The notes under the pieces: generated by a model
Databases searched by the model: none
The model's input: only the letters and a program-made list of their open reading frames with translations
Told to the model about the DNA's origin: nothing
Shown here: positions 1 to 10,609 of the stretch, in pieces
Layout: each line of letters starts with the position of its first letter
How positions within the stretch are numbered: position 1 is the stretch's first letter
Made by a program: the position numbers and the translations under genes
Source of the DNA: Circinella minor
Lineage: Eukaryota > Mucoromycota > Mucoromycetes > Mucorales > Lichtheimiaceae
DNA length: 64,000 nt
Direction of reading: 5' to 3'
Assembly (NCBI GenBank): GCA_016758965.1
Contig: JAEPRB010000006.1
Location: 186,001 to 250,000 of the forward strand

Positions 1-777
1 TATCTATCCAAATAAATCGAGTCGGAATATGTTTCTAACAGTATGTAATATCAGGAATTATTAAAATGACGTTCAATGATAATAATAATTCATCATTGAT
101 TTGTTAAATATAAAATAGTAATAATAATCATTACTATCATTGAAAAGAAAAACTGTAACTCATGTAACATAGTAATTTATTACTATTGTAAGATTTAAAA
201 TTTCTCAGTTGACAACGACTTCATGTCTTCTTGTGTGGAATGACAACCTCCTCCGCGGTTACAAGTCTAAGAACCAAATTAATCCTTTTGAGTCCTTTTT
301 TTTTGTATTACTGAAGTACATAATCTAATGCTGTAAAACGTGTTCAGTTGGGGAAATTAACCCGCGCATTTTTTTTTATAGGAAACTTCTGGATTTTAGC
401 ACCATAAAAACAATCATCCGCTTTTTTTTTCCCCAATAAGAACATCATGACGTTTCGAGTTTCATTTAGTTTAAATATGATTGGCTAAATTGTTTAGGTT
501 AAAATGTGTGCCCGGTCCATCTCTTTTTTTTTGACTCAGAAACCATACATATGACATATATTACAACACATTTTTAAAAAAGAAAAAGATGTATATAAAT
601 AGAAAAAGAATATTTTGGCTTGTACCCCGCATCCGGGCCTTATATAAATAACATCTCTTAAAAAAAATAAAATAATTATTCCTTCTTTCTCCTTCTTTTA
701 ATTTGCTTTATAAAGGAACTTTTAAATTTTATTTATTTATTTTTTTTATAAAACTACAAATCAAATTCAAATTCAAT
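1..777. other. A/T-rich upstream region of the Ser-rich gene
   Basis: No open frame here looks like a gene. The stretch is A/T rich with T8-T9 runs. A TATA-like string (tatataaata, 641-650) lies about 130 bp before the ATG at 778 and could be the core promoter of the following gene. I see nothing else I can support. Confidence 0.4.
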
Positions 778-1128
778 ATGACTTTTATACAATCTGATAT
801 CGACCCTCTTTTCCTTCGTGAACGACATCTTAATAAAAGTAAAAGTAATAGTAGTCTATCCTCCTCCTCCTCCTCCTCCAGTGATAGTATAATGGAAACA
901 GAAGGTCGATCTAATTATACAACACTTCAACAATCAAATAATAATACTTGTATGACAAGAAATTCAAAATCAATAAAACAACAAGGATTAAAACGAACAA
1001 CCCTTACTTCTTCTTCTTCTTCAAGTAGTAGTAGTAGTAGTAGTAGTAATCAATCTCAACAAGGATCATTGTCTAATCAATCTTCAACCATTTCTAACTT
1101 GGATCGACTTGTTTCTTTCTATTTGTAA
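778..1128 (+). CDS. Ser-rich low-complexity small protein, hypothetical
   Basis: A 116-residue single-exon frame. I chose the ATG at 778 because it follows a TATA-like box and a pyrimidine-rich leader; an in-frame alternative start further 5' only adds a low-complexity leader. The first 25 residues (MTFIQSDIDPLF...) look like ordinary protein. The rest is dominated by serine tracts with Gln/Asn-rich linkers. The tracts use different synonymous codon runs: TCC repeats near 860, TCT repeats near 1010 and AGT repeats near 1025. No domain, signal peptide or membrane segment is visible. It is probably a disordered regulatory protein; a spurious ORF cannot be excluded. Function unknown. Confidence 0.45.
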   Translation: MTFIQSDIDPLFLRERHLNKSKSNSSLSSSSSSSSDSIMETEGRSNYTTLQQSNNNTCMTRNSKSIKQQGLKRTTLTSSSSSSSSSSSSSNQSQQGSLSNQSSTISNLDRLVSFYL

Positions 1129-1777
1129 ATTTATTTATTTTTTTTTCCACCTCGTTTTTACTTTATATATATAAACATGCTTCTCTTTGTTCCTCGTTTT
1201 TATTTATTTATTGAACCCTATCCTATTATACATATAACACACACTATATCCATCCACACTTTTCTCTACACATCTTAAACTCTCTTCTCTAAACACACCT
1301 TTCATCATTTCCCCCCCCCCGCTTTTGCATTTTTTTTGGCATTTTTTTTTCATAACTCAAATAGCATATAAATAATAATAATAACAATTTTTTGTTTTCT
1401 CTTTTAAAAGCAATGGAAATTATTTTGTCTTTCATGATAATGGGGTCATCTTTTGAATTCAGGGGGGGGGATATATAAACTCATGTGATTTTATTATCTC
1501 AGTTGTTATAATTATAATTATTGCATAAATTTCACACTCTCCCCCTCCCTCCTTATCTTTCCTTGGGAGCGTTTGATCCCGTTTCTTTCCTTTCCGGATT
1601 CACACACATTGACTCAGCGTTTCCATTTTATTTATCATACAAAAAAAAAATACATATATACAATTACATAATCGATGGATAGAAAAAAAAAATAGTTTAT
1701 ATATAAATGTATGTATGTGTGAGAAATAAAATCAAGATATACATGAGTGAAAAAAAGAAAAGCTTTATACAACAAAT
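1129..1777. other. Intergenic, convergent 3' ends
   Basis: Lies between the 3' ends of the Ser-rich gene (+) and the coiled-coil gene (-). It holds pyrimidine-rich and poly-T stretches, a C10 run near 1311 and a G9 run near 1463. No gene is supported. Confidence 0.5.
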
Positions 1778-2810
1778 TTAAAAGGTATGATTGTGTAATA
1801 TATAATGAACTTGTGAGAGAAACTGCGGGGGAGGGGGGTGGAGAGATATATAGACAAATTATGTATAAAATGGTGGTTCTGGATAATAAATTGACTATAG
1901 AAATAAAGAGAGAGGATTAATATAAAAATTCGATGAATGATGAATAAAAATAAAAACGAACCTGTTGTTCTTGATGATGTGAATAATGATGCCATAAAGT
2001 AACATTACGTAATGATTGTTGAAGTATATCTGCTAATTCTTGTTTATCATTTCTATCTTTTGTTGATAATGATGATGAATCTGTTAATGTTGATAACGAT
2101 AGTAAATTTTTACCTAATCGATATGAAATTTGATAATCTTGTTGAATCTGTATATATATATATAATTTATATATAAGAAATAGGTTTTCTTCTTATAACT
2201 TTCATCCAACATTCACCTTCTTTATTACCTCATTTAATTGTTTTTGAAGTCTTTGTATTTGATTTTCCAATTGTTGTTGTAAAAGATAATATTGACGTTC
2301 TTTTTCTATACTTGTTATCCATTTTGATTGAATTTGTTTTCTTCTTTCAATTTCTTTACCCAATCGATGTTTTACAACTTCCATTTCTCCTTTTAAACGA
2401 TCCATTTCCAATTTTTTTATTTGATCTAATTCATCTAATTTTCCTTGCCAATGATCTTGAATTTCTAAAGCATCTTTAGACATACTTGTACTCACATCCA
2501 ACATTTTATCTTCCCATTCTTGATTTAATTTTTTAATAGCTTGTTCTTTTTCTTGTTGTACATTTCGAACAAGTTGATCCATTTGAGCTTGTTTTTCAAT
2601 ATTCCAAACATCTTTTTCTGTTTCTAATTGAATATTGGCTTCTCTTAATGCTTCTTCATATTCAGATCTTAAATTTTGTATACGTGCTTCATGTTGCATG
2701 GATTGTTGTTGACTTTCACTCATAAATAATTCACGCATACGTTGCATTTCCATATTATATTTATCTGTTAAATCCCTTTGAGGAGAAGGAGAAGGAGGTT
2801 GACTTGACAT

Positions 2811-2841
<31 letters not shown>

Positions 2842-3589
2842 CGTGTTTGATATTCTAATTTATCTTGAGCACGTTGTGATTTTTCTTTTGCTAATTCAAT
2901 TTTTAAAGATTGAATAATATCATCATTTTCATCTTTATTTTGATTAGAAGATATAACATTTTTTAATCGTTCTTGAACAGATTCTAATCTTCTTTGATGT
3001 TTTTTTTGTTCAGTGACAAGTACTTGATCATATCGTGTTTTTAATTCCTCCATTTCATCCATATGTTCATTTCGTTGAGTTTCAAGTTGTCGTTGTAAAT
3101 CTTGAATCTTTTTTTATAATATAGTTAGTTTTATTATATATATATATATATATTATATGGGTTATTTTAGTTTACCTGGTCCATTAATTGTTTTTCAATA
3201 TCTTGTACTCTTTTTTCTAAAAGACTTTCTTTCATTTTAACTTCACGAAGTAACTAATAATAATTTAAAAATGAGTTATATATAATTTTGGTTTTGTTTC
3301 AGATATATTTTTAACATACGCTTGCAGTATTTCGATCATATGTTGTTCGATCCTCTTGAATTTTTCTTTCAAGACTTTCAGCTCTGTCACGATATTCTTC
3401 ACATTCATTCATAAGCTAAAAATATATATGTATATAATTTAATAATAAAAAAAAGTTTCTTTTTTTTTTTTTAATAAATAGGATATAAATGATTATTTAT
3501 ATTTTTACCGTGACTTTTTCGACTTCCCAATCATGTATTGGAGCTGAAGGACCTAATGTCATTGTTCGTTGTTGTTGTGGCCTTTCCAT
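1778..3589 (-). CDS. Long coiled-coil protein, hypothetical
   Basis: A model of about 455 residues in seven exons. The first exon (3589-3509) starts MERPQQQRTM. Exons follow near 3420-3320, 3240-3178 and 3110-2218, then 2149-1971 and a short last exon ending at 1778. Every junction is GT-AG and keeps the frame. The protein is almost entirely charged heptad-like helix (runs such as EKRVQDIEKQL and QNLRSEYEEALRE), broken by a Gln-rich stretch and a Pro/Ser linker (SQPPSPSP). That suggests a cytoskeletal or centrosome/spindle-pole type scaffold, but I do not recognise the family. The last small exon (after the ccccgcag acceptor) is the least certain part; reading through the preceding donor gives a similar end. 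It is divergent from the metallopeptidase gene, 263 bp away. Confidence 0.7.
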
Positions 3590-3852
3590 TGTTTGTTATA
3601 TATATATATATTTAAAGGGGGTATATATGGATGAAAATAAGTAAAAATACAAAAAGTAAAGTAAAAAAAGAGAAAAAAGGGTAAAAGGATAAAACGGTAA
3701 ATAAATAAATAAATAAAAAAAATGCCAAGGTTATATTATAATATAAGGATGGGTCATGTGGGTCTGTTGTACATAAATCGGGGATAATTTTATAAAAAAG
3801 AAAGCATTAAAATGAAAAAAAGATTCCCCCTTTCCCATTTATTTCTGTGGGC
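3590..3852. promoter_or_regulatory. Compact divergent promoter region
   Basis: 263 bp separate the ATGs of the coiled-coil gene (-) and the metallopeptidase gene (+), so both promoters must lie here. Visible are (TA)n/TATA-like tracts at 3597-3612, tetranucleotide-like aaat repeats near 3700, and a pyrimidine patch just before the + strand start. The shared regulatory role is inferred from position. Confidence 0.5.
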
Positions 3853-6200
3853 ATGAATTCGGCAAGAACACAACAACAACCTTTAAAACCACCTCCTATT
3901 CCAAAACGTCCTAACTCTACTACAATAACAAATGATACAGATATTGAAATAACAAATGTAAAAGATGGTGAAATTGTTCATCAGGTTCGTTTATTTATAT
4001 ATATATATATATAGAGTCAAATATTTAAAAGCTTATATAATAGAAAAGCAATAAATAATAATAATAATAATAATAACAAATATATGTAGCGATTCCTTTT
4101 ACTTAATGGACGTGCTGGTTTACGCAATGCTCAATTCGATGTTCCTGTTACTATTGCATTAAATGATTTTCCTACTACTTCATGGCCTTGTGTTAATTCT
4201 CATTTTAAAGCACTTGTTCATTTAGTCCCAGGACCTAATACAATGACCATCATGTTTCAACATGATGCCATACTTCATTTTCATGTTCAATATATACCTT
4301 TATTACAAAACCCACCTTTATTTCTATGTATATTCATAGCTCAAGATTCGCCAGGTACATTTGATGTACCACCTGAAAAACGGCATGAAAATACATTATC
4401 TATAGCCATCGAAAAATTACGTATGGCAGGTTATTTATGGCAAGCTTTTTGTGCTGAACAAATGTATCGTCATGGTATGGGACGACGTACTTTTCGATTA
4501 GATGAATCATGGTTACCTGATACCACTGTTTCATCTCAACATACTACTACACGTCAAACAGCCCAAGTACATATTATTCGTTCCAAACATACATTAAAAG
4601 AAATTCGTGATGTACGAAGAGCACAACAGAGTCCAAATAGAGACGATCAAGTCCCTAGTTTATTTTCATTGTTTCTTGATGATTTAGCGAATCATCCACG
4701 GTTTGGAAAACAATCTTGTTGTGTGGCAGGATTAATTTTGGATTCTCATTGGGATACAAATAAACAAACCGTTTTAGGTCATGCTGCTTTAGGTGGAGGA
4801 GGTGGGAATCGATCATTAGGTATTTTTGGATCTCATTTAATTCATGCATGGCCTAGAAATATAGAAGAAATTATTCCATGCATGATGAATACCACACCTA
4901 CGGATACGCGTTATGTAGCTAATGATGCTAATGAATCTGGACAATGGTGGCGTGCATTAAATATTGGCATGGGTGCAATGGTAATTTTAAATATTACATA
5001 AAAGTTTTTTTTTTTTTTTTCAAAAAAAGAAGATGAAAATAGTTTACATTATTTGATGTTATTCTAGTTACATGAAGTGGGTCATGCATATACATTATCC
5101 CATACAGCATCAGGTATTATGAGTCGAGGATATAATAATTGGAATCGAACCTTTGTTGCAAAGGAACCTGGAAAAGCACCTATTTCATCTGATGATGAAG
5201 CTGGATCACATTGGTAAGTCATAAGGTTTTAACTATTCATAGACTAGCCTTGAAATTTTTAACTCCCAAAAAAAAAAAAAAATTTTTTTATCTCTTTCTC
5301 TGTGCTGTATGCGTTTTGCATGAGAGAGAGAGAGAGAGGGAGGAAAACCTTAAGCTTTGCAATCGGAAAAATAAAACTTTTAATGATAGGCACCGAGTTG
5401 ACATTGTACGACTACGATTTCATCCCGCTTTCCGGATCCCCTCCGACGGACCTATAGGTTCTTCTCATCCTATGGGTCCATCCTTTATACCATTGAATCA
5501 AGAACATATTGAATTATCAGCACCAGCAGGATTATCCATGCTAGAACTTATCGTCAATGGACGTTATCGTACTCATTTTGAATATATTGAAAAAGAACAC
5601 CAACCCACACGCATGTTATTATCGATTCAACAACTCAAACAACAATGTCAATGTAAACCGAATGAACAATTACGATTAGAAGCAACAAGTATCAATCAAC
5701 AAACAGAAAGTATCGATGATGTAGATACATTTTTACGAGACCATAGTGTACAATTACCAGGAATCAAAGGAATGGTTATCAAAAGTGATGGTTGTGGTCA
5801 TCGGGGTCTAGGCGGAAAAGAATCATTGGCGGTGTTTGATACTATTGCAAAGCAAAAACAACTCATTTGTATCCGTGTGCATCATGGATCATTTTTAGAT
5901 GGACTTGTGTTTCGTTGGTCCGACAACTCTGAAACTTTAATTGGAAAACGCGGCGGAGGATGTAGTGAATTTTATATGCAAGCACCTGACGAATTTATAA
6001 CAGGATTTATTGTACGTAGTGGTGCTTGGGTAGATGGATTACAAATTAAAACAACTACAGGACGTACAAGTCCATGGTATGGAGGACAAGGTGGAGGAAT
6101 GCATATTCTTGAAGCACCTCAAGGTTATACTTTAGTTGGGATGTATGGTTCCATAGCTCAATGGATGGATCAAGTTGGTATCTTTTATCAAAAAAAATAA
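3853..6200 (+). CDS. Putative zinc metallopeptidase with C-terminal jacalin-like lectin domain (YIL108W-type)
   Basis: Four exons (3853-3984, 4090-4980, 5068-5213, 5390-6200) give 659 residues with frame-consistent GT-AG introns. The N-terminal two thirds match my memory of the fungal putative metallopeptidase family represented by yeast YIL108W (Pfam Metallopep). The zinc motif HEVGH is at residues 343-347, followed by a downstream His in the TLSH context, and it begins exactly at the exon 2/3 junction. The C-terminal approx. 145 residues (from 513) contain Gly-rich beta-prism style strands, including GCGHRGLGG, an IRVHHGSFLDGLVFRW-like strand and GGQGGG. This is typical of a jacalin-related lectin domain, so a glycan-binding peptidase is likely. 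No signal peptide is seen, which suggests a cytosolic site. Substrate unknown. Confidence 0.88.
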
Positions 6201-6420
6201 TTGCTCAGCAATTATTTTTGGTGCGAAAAAGAAAGGAAAAAAAAATGGAAACAATGGAAAATCGGCAAAAAAGAGAAGAGAGAGAGAGGAGGGGGTCACA
6301 TGTTTTTTCTTTTTCTTTTGCATTTCTTCTTTTAAAACAACCTTTTTTTTTTTTTTCTTTTTCTTTTTCTTGTTTCTTTTTTTTTCTTTAATACATTATT
6401 TTATTTTTAAAGAAAAAAAA

Positions 6421-7179
6421 ATGACATTTACTTATGGTTATGAATTAGGTAAAATAAGTTAATGAATTGAATAACAATGAAAAACTATTTTTTACTTTCT
6501 TTTTTTTATATTCAATGATAATGATAATAATAATAATAATAATAATATAGAAACTACTCCAGGTCGAGTTGTGGCTCCACCTTTACTCAATGATAAACTT
6601 TCTCTTTCAAGTTCTGGTAATACGTCACGATTTGTCTTTTATGGTACTCGTAAAGAAATTCTTGACTGGATGCGTGACCATGCCAATCTTCGCATTGAAT
6701 ATAACTTATTTTCTGATGGTCGTCCTGCTTCTTTTCAACACCCCACTGAAATTATTATCGATTTACAACATTTACACGATTCCGAACAATCGTATTTCAA
6801 TTATTTCAAATCTTTCTTTGTCAGCGATTATGTCCATGAACGCGTCAAGGTAGAAATACGTCCTAAATTGAATAGTAAAGATCATGATATCATGACTTTA
6901 TATAGACTTGTATCTACCAGTGGTGTAAGATTAGGTGATATTGTAGATGATTTGGATCATTATTGGCATTTACCAGCACGTTCTTATTATCGACAAACAT
7001 TGGATATGTATAATGATATTCCTGGACCTCAACATGTATTAAGTGCTCATGGTCCATCCTCGATTCGTGTAGGAAATGAAGCATCTGTTCAAACGGAACC
7101 ACCTAAATCAATGGATCATAATCAAGTAGATGAAAAACCAACCATGACTTCACCACCTCCTGCTACACCTGCTCATTAA
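6421..7179 (+). CDS. Hypothetical protein, unrecognised
   Basis: Two exons (6421-6448, 6551-7179) encode about 218 residues. The first exon MTFTYGYEL joins in frame through a GT-AG intron containing an (aat)n repeat to ETTPGRVVAPPL. The central part (residues 30-170) is well-behaved mixed alpha/beta protein with no low complexity, for example FVFYGTRKEILDWMRDHAN and TLYRLVSTSGVRLGDIVDDLDHYW. The last 45 residues are Pro/Ser/Thr rich and probably disordered. No signal peptide or membrane span. I do not recognise the family. It follows the metallopeptidase stop by 220 bp on the same strand, and the codon use resembles its neighbours. Confidence 0.75.
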
Positions 7180-7427
7180 AAAAACAAATAGTATTCCCCC
7201 TTTTCCTTCCTTCTGTCTTCAAACCATCCATATTTTTTCTTTTGTGTATATATATTTTAATCTTTTTTTTTTTTTTTTCGTTACGATTATTACTATTAAA
7301 AAAAATCACCTCTTTTTTTTTTTTCATGATATTATAAAAACTTATTTAGAGATATTTGGATTTGGGGGAGGGGAAATAAAAATTAAAAGAAATGAAGGGA
7401 TAAGAAGGAAGAGGAGGAGGGAGGGGA

Positions 7428-8730
7428 TTAAAGCCATGCATAAATAGAAGTAGCTAAAGCAATATAAGCCATTGAATGTTCCATTGTTGAATCACTTTTA
7501 CTCGCTGAACTTTTTTTACTATTCTTACTATCCAAATCAGAGGTATGAATATTAGGTAATGCAGTATCTTTATATTGACAATCAGATGATGTACAAAGAC
7601 ATTTATTTTCAATAGGATCCCACCATTGTGTACTATAGATAAAAAAAATGAATTAGCAAAAAAAAAAAAAAAAAAAAAATACATCTATTTTTATCTACAA
7701 AAAATAAAGCTTACTCGCAATTCTCAGGTAATGGATAACGATATCCAAGAGTATTATTTTGAATAGATGATGTATTGGGTAGAGAATAATCCAAACTAGT
7801 AGTACTTGGACAATTAAAACACGTTTTAAATGTATTAGTTTCAAAATGACAATCATTGGTCAATCCTTCATCTATGTATCCATTATTATTATCATCAAGA
7901 CCATTACAAATTTCCTTGTTTAGTATAGGTTGTTGACATTGAAGATAATTTTGATTTTTTAATTCGGATACTTTGACTGGATTTTTCATCCATTGTAATA
8001 ATTGTTGATTTGTTACAAACCATACATCTTGTTTATTTGCTATGGATTGAATAAATGACATTAAACCATCCAATTTAGGTTTTGAATCAGGTAAACCAGG
8101 ATAATTCGTCAAATGAGCTATAAAATATAAAATTATCACAATGGGTTTAACATTATTTTTTTGTTTAGAAGAGGGGGGGGGAAGGCTAAAGCTCTTTTTT
8201 GAACAACAAAAAAATAAAAAAATCTATATATAATTACTGACTAGGATGAATATAAATTCCAAAAGGTTGTCTACTACCATTATAATGGTTATTAAAAGTA
8301 TCCATATTCCATTGAAATACATCATTGGGTGAACCAGCCATATAAACATCCATTAATTGTGGAATTCCTGTAGTCTTATCCAATACAGTATGCATTGGAA
8401 TTTCCCATAAACCTGGGATTTTTATATCACATAATAATTCACCTGTTGTAGATCCACTACTACAATAGTGATTATTAGCCATACCATGATCCAATGTATA
8501 AGGCCAATAAACATGATCAGGTATTATACTAGCACTTGTACTACTCGAATCATAAATAAAATTTTGTTTTTTTAAAATGTCAAGTGTTTGACTTGTAAAA
8601 TTTAAAAAGGGTGCACGAAATCCTTGAATTTTGTTCTTGGGTATACCACCATATGTATTCAATGCTGTACGACAACTCGTTATTTCATCTATATTTAATG
8701 TTTCATGGGGTGTTAATATATAATAAACTA

Positions 8731-8779
<49 letters not shown>

Positions 8780-9677
8780 TATACGTAGGCAGGGGAATCG
8801 ATTGAAAACTTAAAATACCTTCGGATGGATCTCCCAAGTGATTAAATGTATGACTATTATTACAATTCAAGGAAAATAAGACCATTTATATAATATATGA
8901 TTAGAATTAAAAAAAAAAAAAAAGATCTATCATCTAACTCTTTAAAAAGATCAAAAATCTATTTTTTTTTTTTTGCTCCCTTACTCTGCTATTTCATGAC
9001 CATTAGAATACCATTGTTGAACGAGTGAAAAATCTGTATATTGTATTGAAGTAAACCTTATGTCCATATATATATAAAAAGAATACAAGTACGTATTTTG
9101 AATATATAATTGATATAGAAAAAGATGAAAAAAGAAAAAGAAAAGGAACTTTTATTGAAAATAACGATAGTTACGTACCATGTACCTTTTGCAGAACATC
9201 CATTTGGATTACTATAAAATATATATATTACACATTTATTATATATATTGTTCAATTTTTTGTTTTTAAAAACTTATATATATATTTACCTGACATTTAA
9301 TAAATGAAAGGCTGTTTGAATTAGTGTAGGTTGTATAGAATCATCAAAGGTGATTGTCACAAATTGACTATATAAAAAAAAAATTATTATTTTTTATTAG
9401 CAATAATAATATGAATAATAATAATTTTGATATATACTTACGGAGTATCTTGTGGCGACAAATTATTAGGTGGATTTTTGGATGCACAAAGACAATTATT
9501 CATCAATTGACACGTATTTGGATCACATGAATAAGATTTGATATCATTTGTACCTGAATTCATAACAAATGTACCTTCTTGTTGTTGTTGTTGTGCAATA
9601 ATAGTATCTTTTAATAAAAAAAGAATGACTATAAATGTAATTTCAGTAGTAAATAAATGATGGGGTGAAATACGCAT
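7428..9677 (-). CDS. Chitin deacetylase-like protein (CE4), probable GPI anchor, with MopE-like metal-binding motif
   Basis: Eight exons: 9677-9442, 9367-9290, 9211-9179, 9056-8985, 8853-8819, 8727-8242, 8117-7715 and 7632-7428. Phases close exactly to 515 residues. The N-terminus has a hydrophobic signal segment followed by a Gln run. CE4 polysaccharide-deacetylase motifs are present: TFDD at 85-88 (catalytic base and metal Asp), H141/H145 in DHTFNH (metal ligands) and RAPF at 189-192. This is the TFDD/RAPF type, distinct from the TYDDGP enzyme at 53.7 kb. Residues 382-398 read EICNGLDDNNNGYIDEG, a DxDxDG-like loop resembling the MopE/myxobacterial metal-binding motif. A Ser-rich tail and hydrophobic C-terminus (MAYIALATSIYAWL) suggest GPI attachment. 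The exon 6 donor is the less common GTCAGT. Expected role: deacetylation of cell-wall chitin at the surface. Confidence 0.88.
8734..8777. repeat. A44 homopolymer in an intron
   Basis: An uninterrupted run of 44 A lies in intron 5 of the deacetylase-like gene. On the gene strand it is a T44 tract ending 6 nt before the acceptor AG, so it serves as an extreme pyrimidine tract. Its exact length may be affected by assembly. Confidence 0.9.
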
Positions 9678-10609
9678 CTTTTTTTTTTAAAAAAAAATTT
9701 ATTATTCGAATAAAAAAAAAAGAGAGGGAAAAAAAATGTTAAAAAAAAAGGTTTCCAAGTAGTTGTATGATTTATATTGTTAGGGGGGAGTGGAGGGATA
9801 GAGGGAGTTTTTTTTTTAAAAAAAGATATGAAGATGTGAAAAGGGAACAAGAACGCGGAGACGTTGTGTTTTGCGTGGGAGAGAGAGAGAGAGAGAGAGA
9901 GGAAACAACTTCTTTGGGGAGAGGTTGATAACTTCTCCTTTCTTTCTTGATTTGTTTTATCCATTATTACCTATACTCTCTTTTTTTTTTTAACCATGTC
10001 AGTACTTGCATGAAAGAGGGAGTTGAAAGTTTCTCCTCTTTTATTATATATCTTTCGTAACGTAAGTTATAAAAGTTTATTTTATTTATATATATATATA
10101 TAAGTATACTCCAAAGAATAATCATAATATAAAATTTTAGTATTGAAATCCATTATCAAGCTCTCATTATAATTAATATAATCGTTGCTACGTATATTTT
10201 TTTTATATCATATTACTTATTATATATACAGTATATATATTTATTGTTGTCTTGACAACAAATGCTATTTCATCATTAGTTTATCTGTTACTTATGTATT
10301 AAGAAACAAAGGCATTTAGAAGAGAGGTTACAACTTTATAGCTGATAATAATAAATCATTTTTATTGTATAAATGTATTAAAATGAGTAAAATGATGATA
10401 TTTACTGTAAATGAGAGAACAAAATGATGCGAAAGAAGAAAGAGAGAACGCAAATAATTCTGACTTTTTTTTTCTGTTTTGTTTTTGTTTTAATACAATA
10501 GAATGAAAGGAATAATGACTACATATTATATATTTATAAATATGTATGATATATACATGAATTTGTTGTGTAAAAAAAAAAAAAGATTGTTTTAATGGCA
10601 AGAGTTTTT
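9678..10609. other. Intergenic: promoter side of the deacetylase-like gene
   Basis: Lies between the deacetylase-like start (-) and the trehalase stop (-). It contains a (GA)n run near 9880-9901 (a CT tract on the gene strand), several A/T homopolymers and (TA)n near 10090 and 10225. The poly-T around 10466 and the AT-rich run up to 10610 probably belong to the trehalase 3' region. No gene seen. Confidence 0.5.

Noticed and set aside
6132..6462. Overlapping Lys/Phe-rich frames after the metallopeptidase stop
   Set aside because: They are made by A/T homopolymers in the 3' region and cover the first exon of the next gene by chance.
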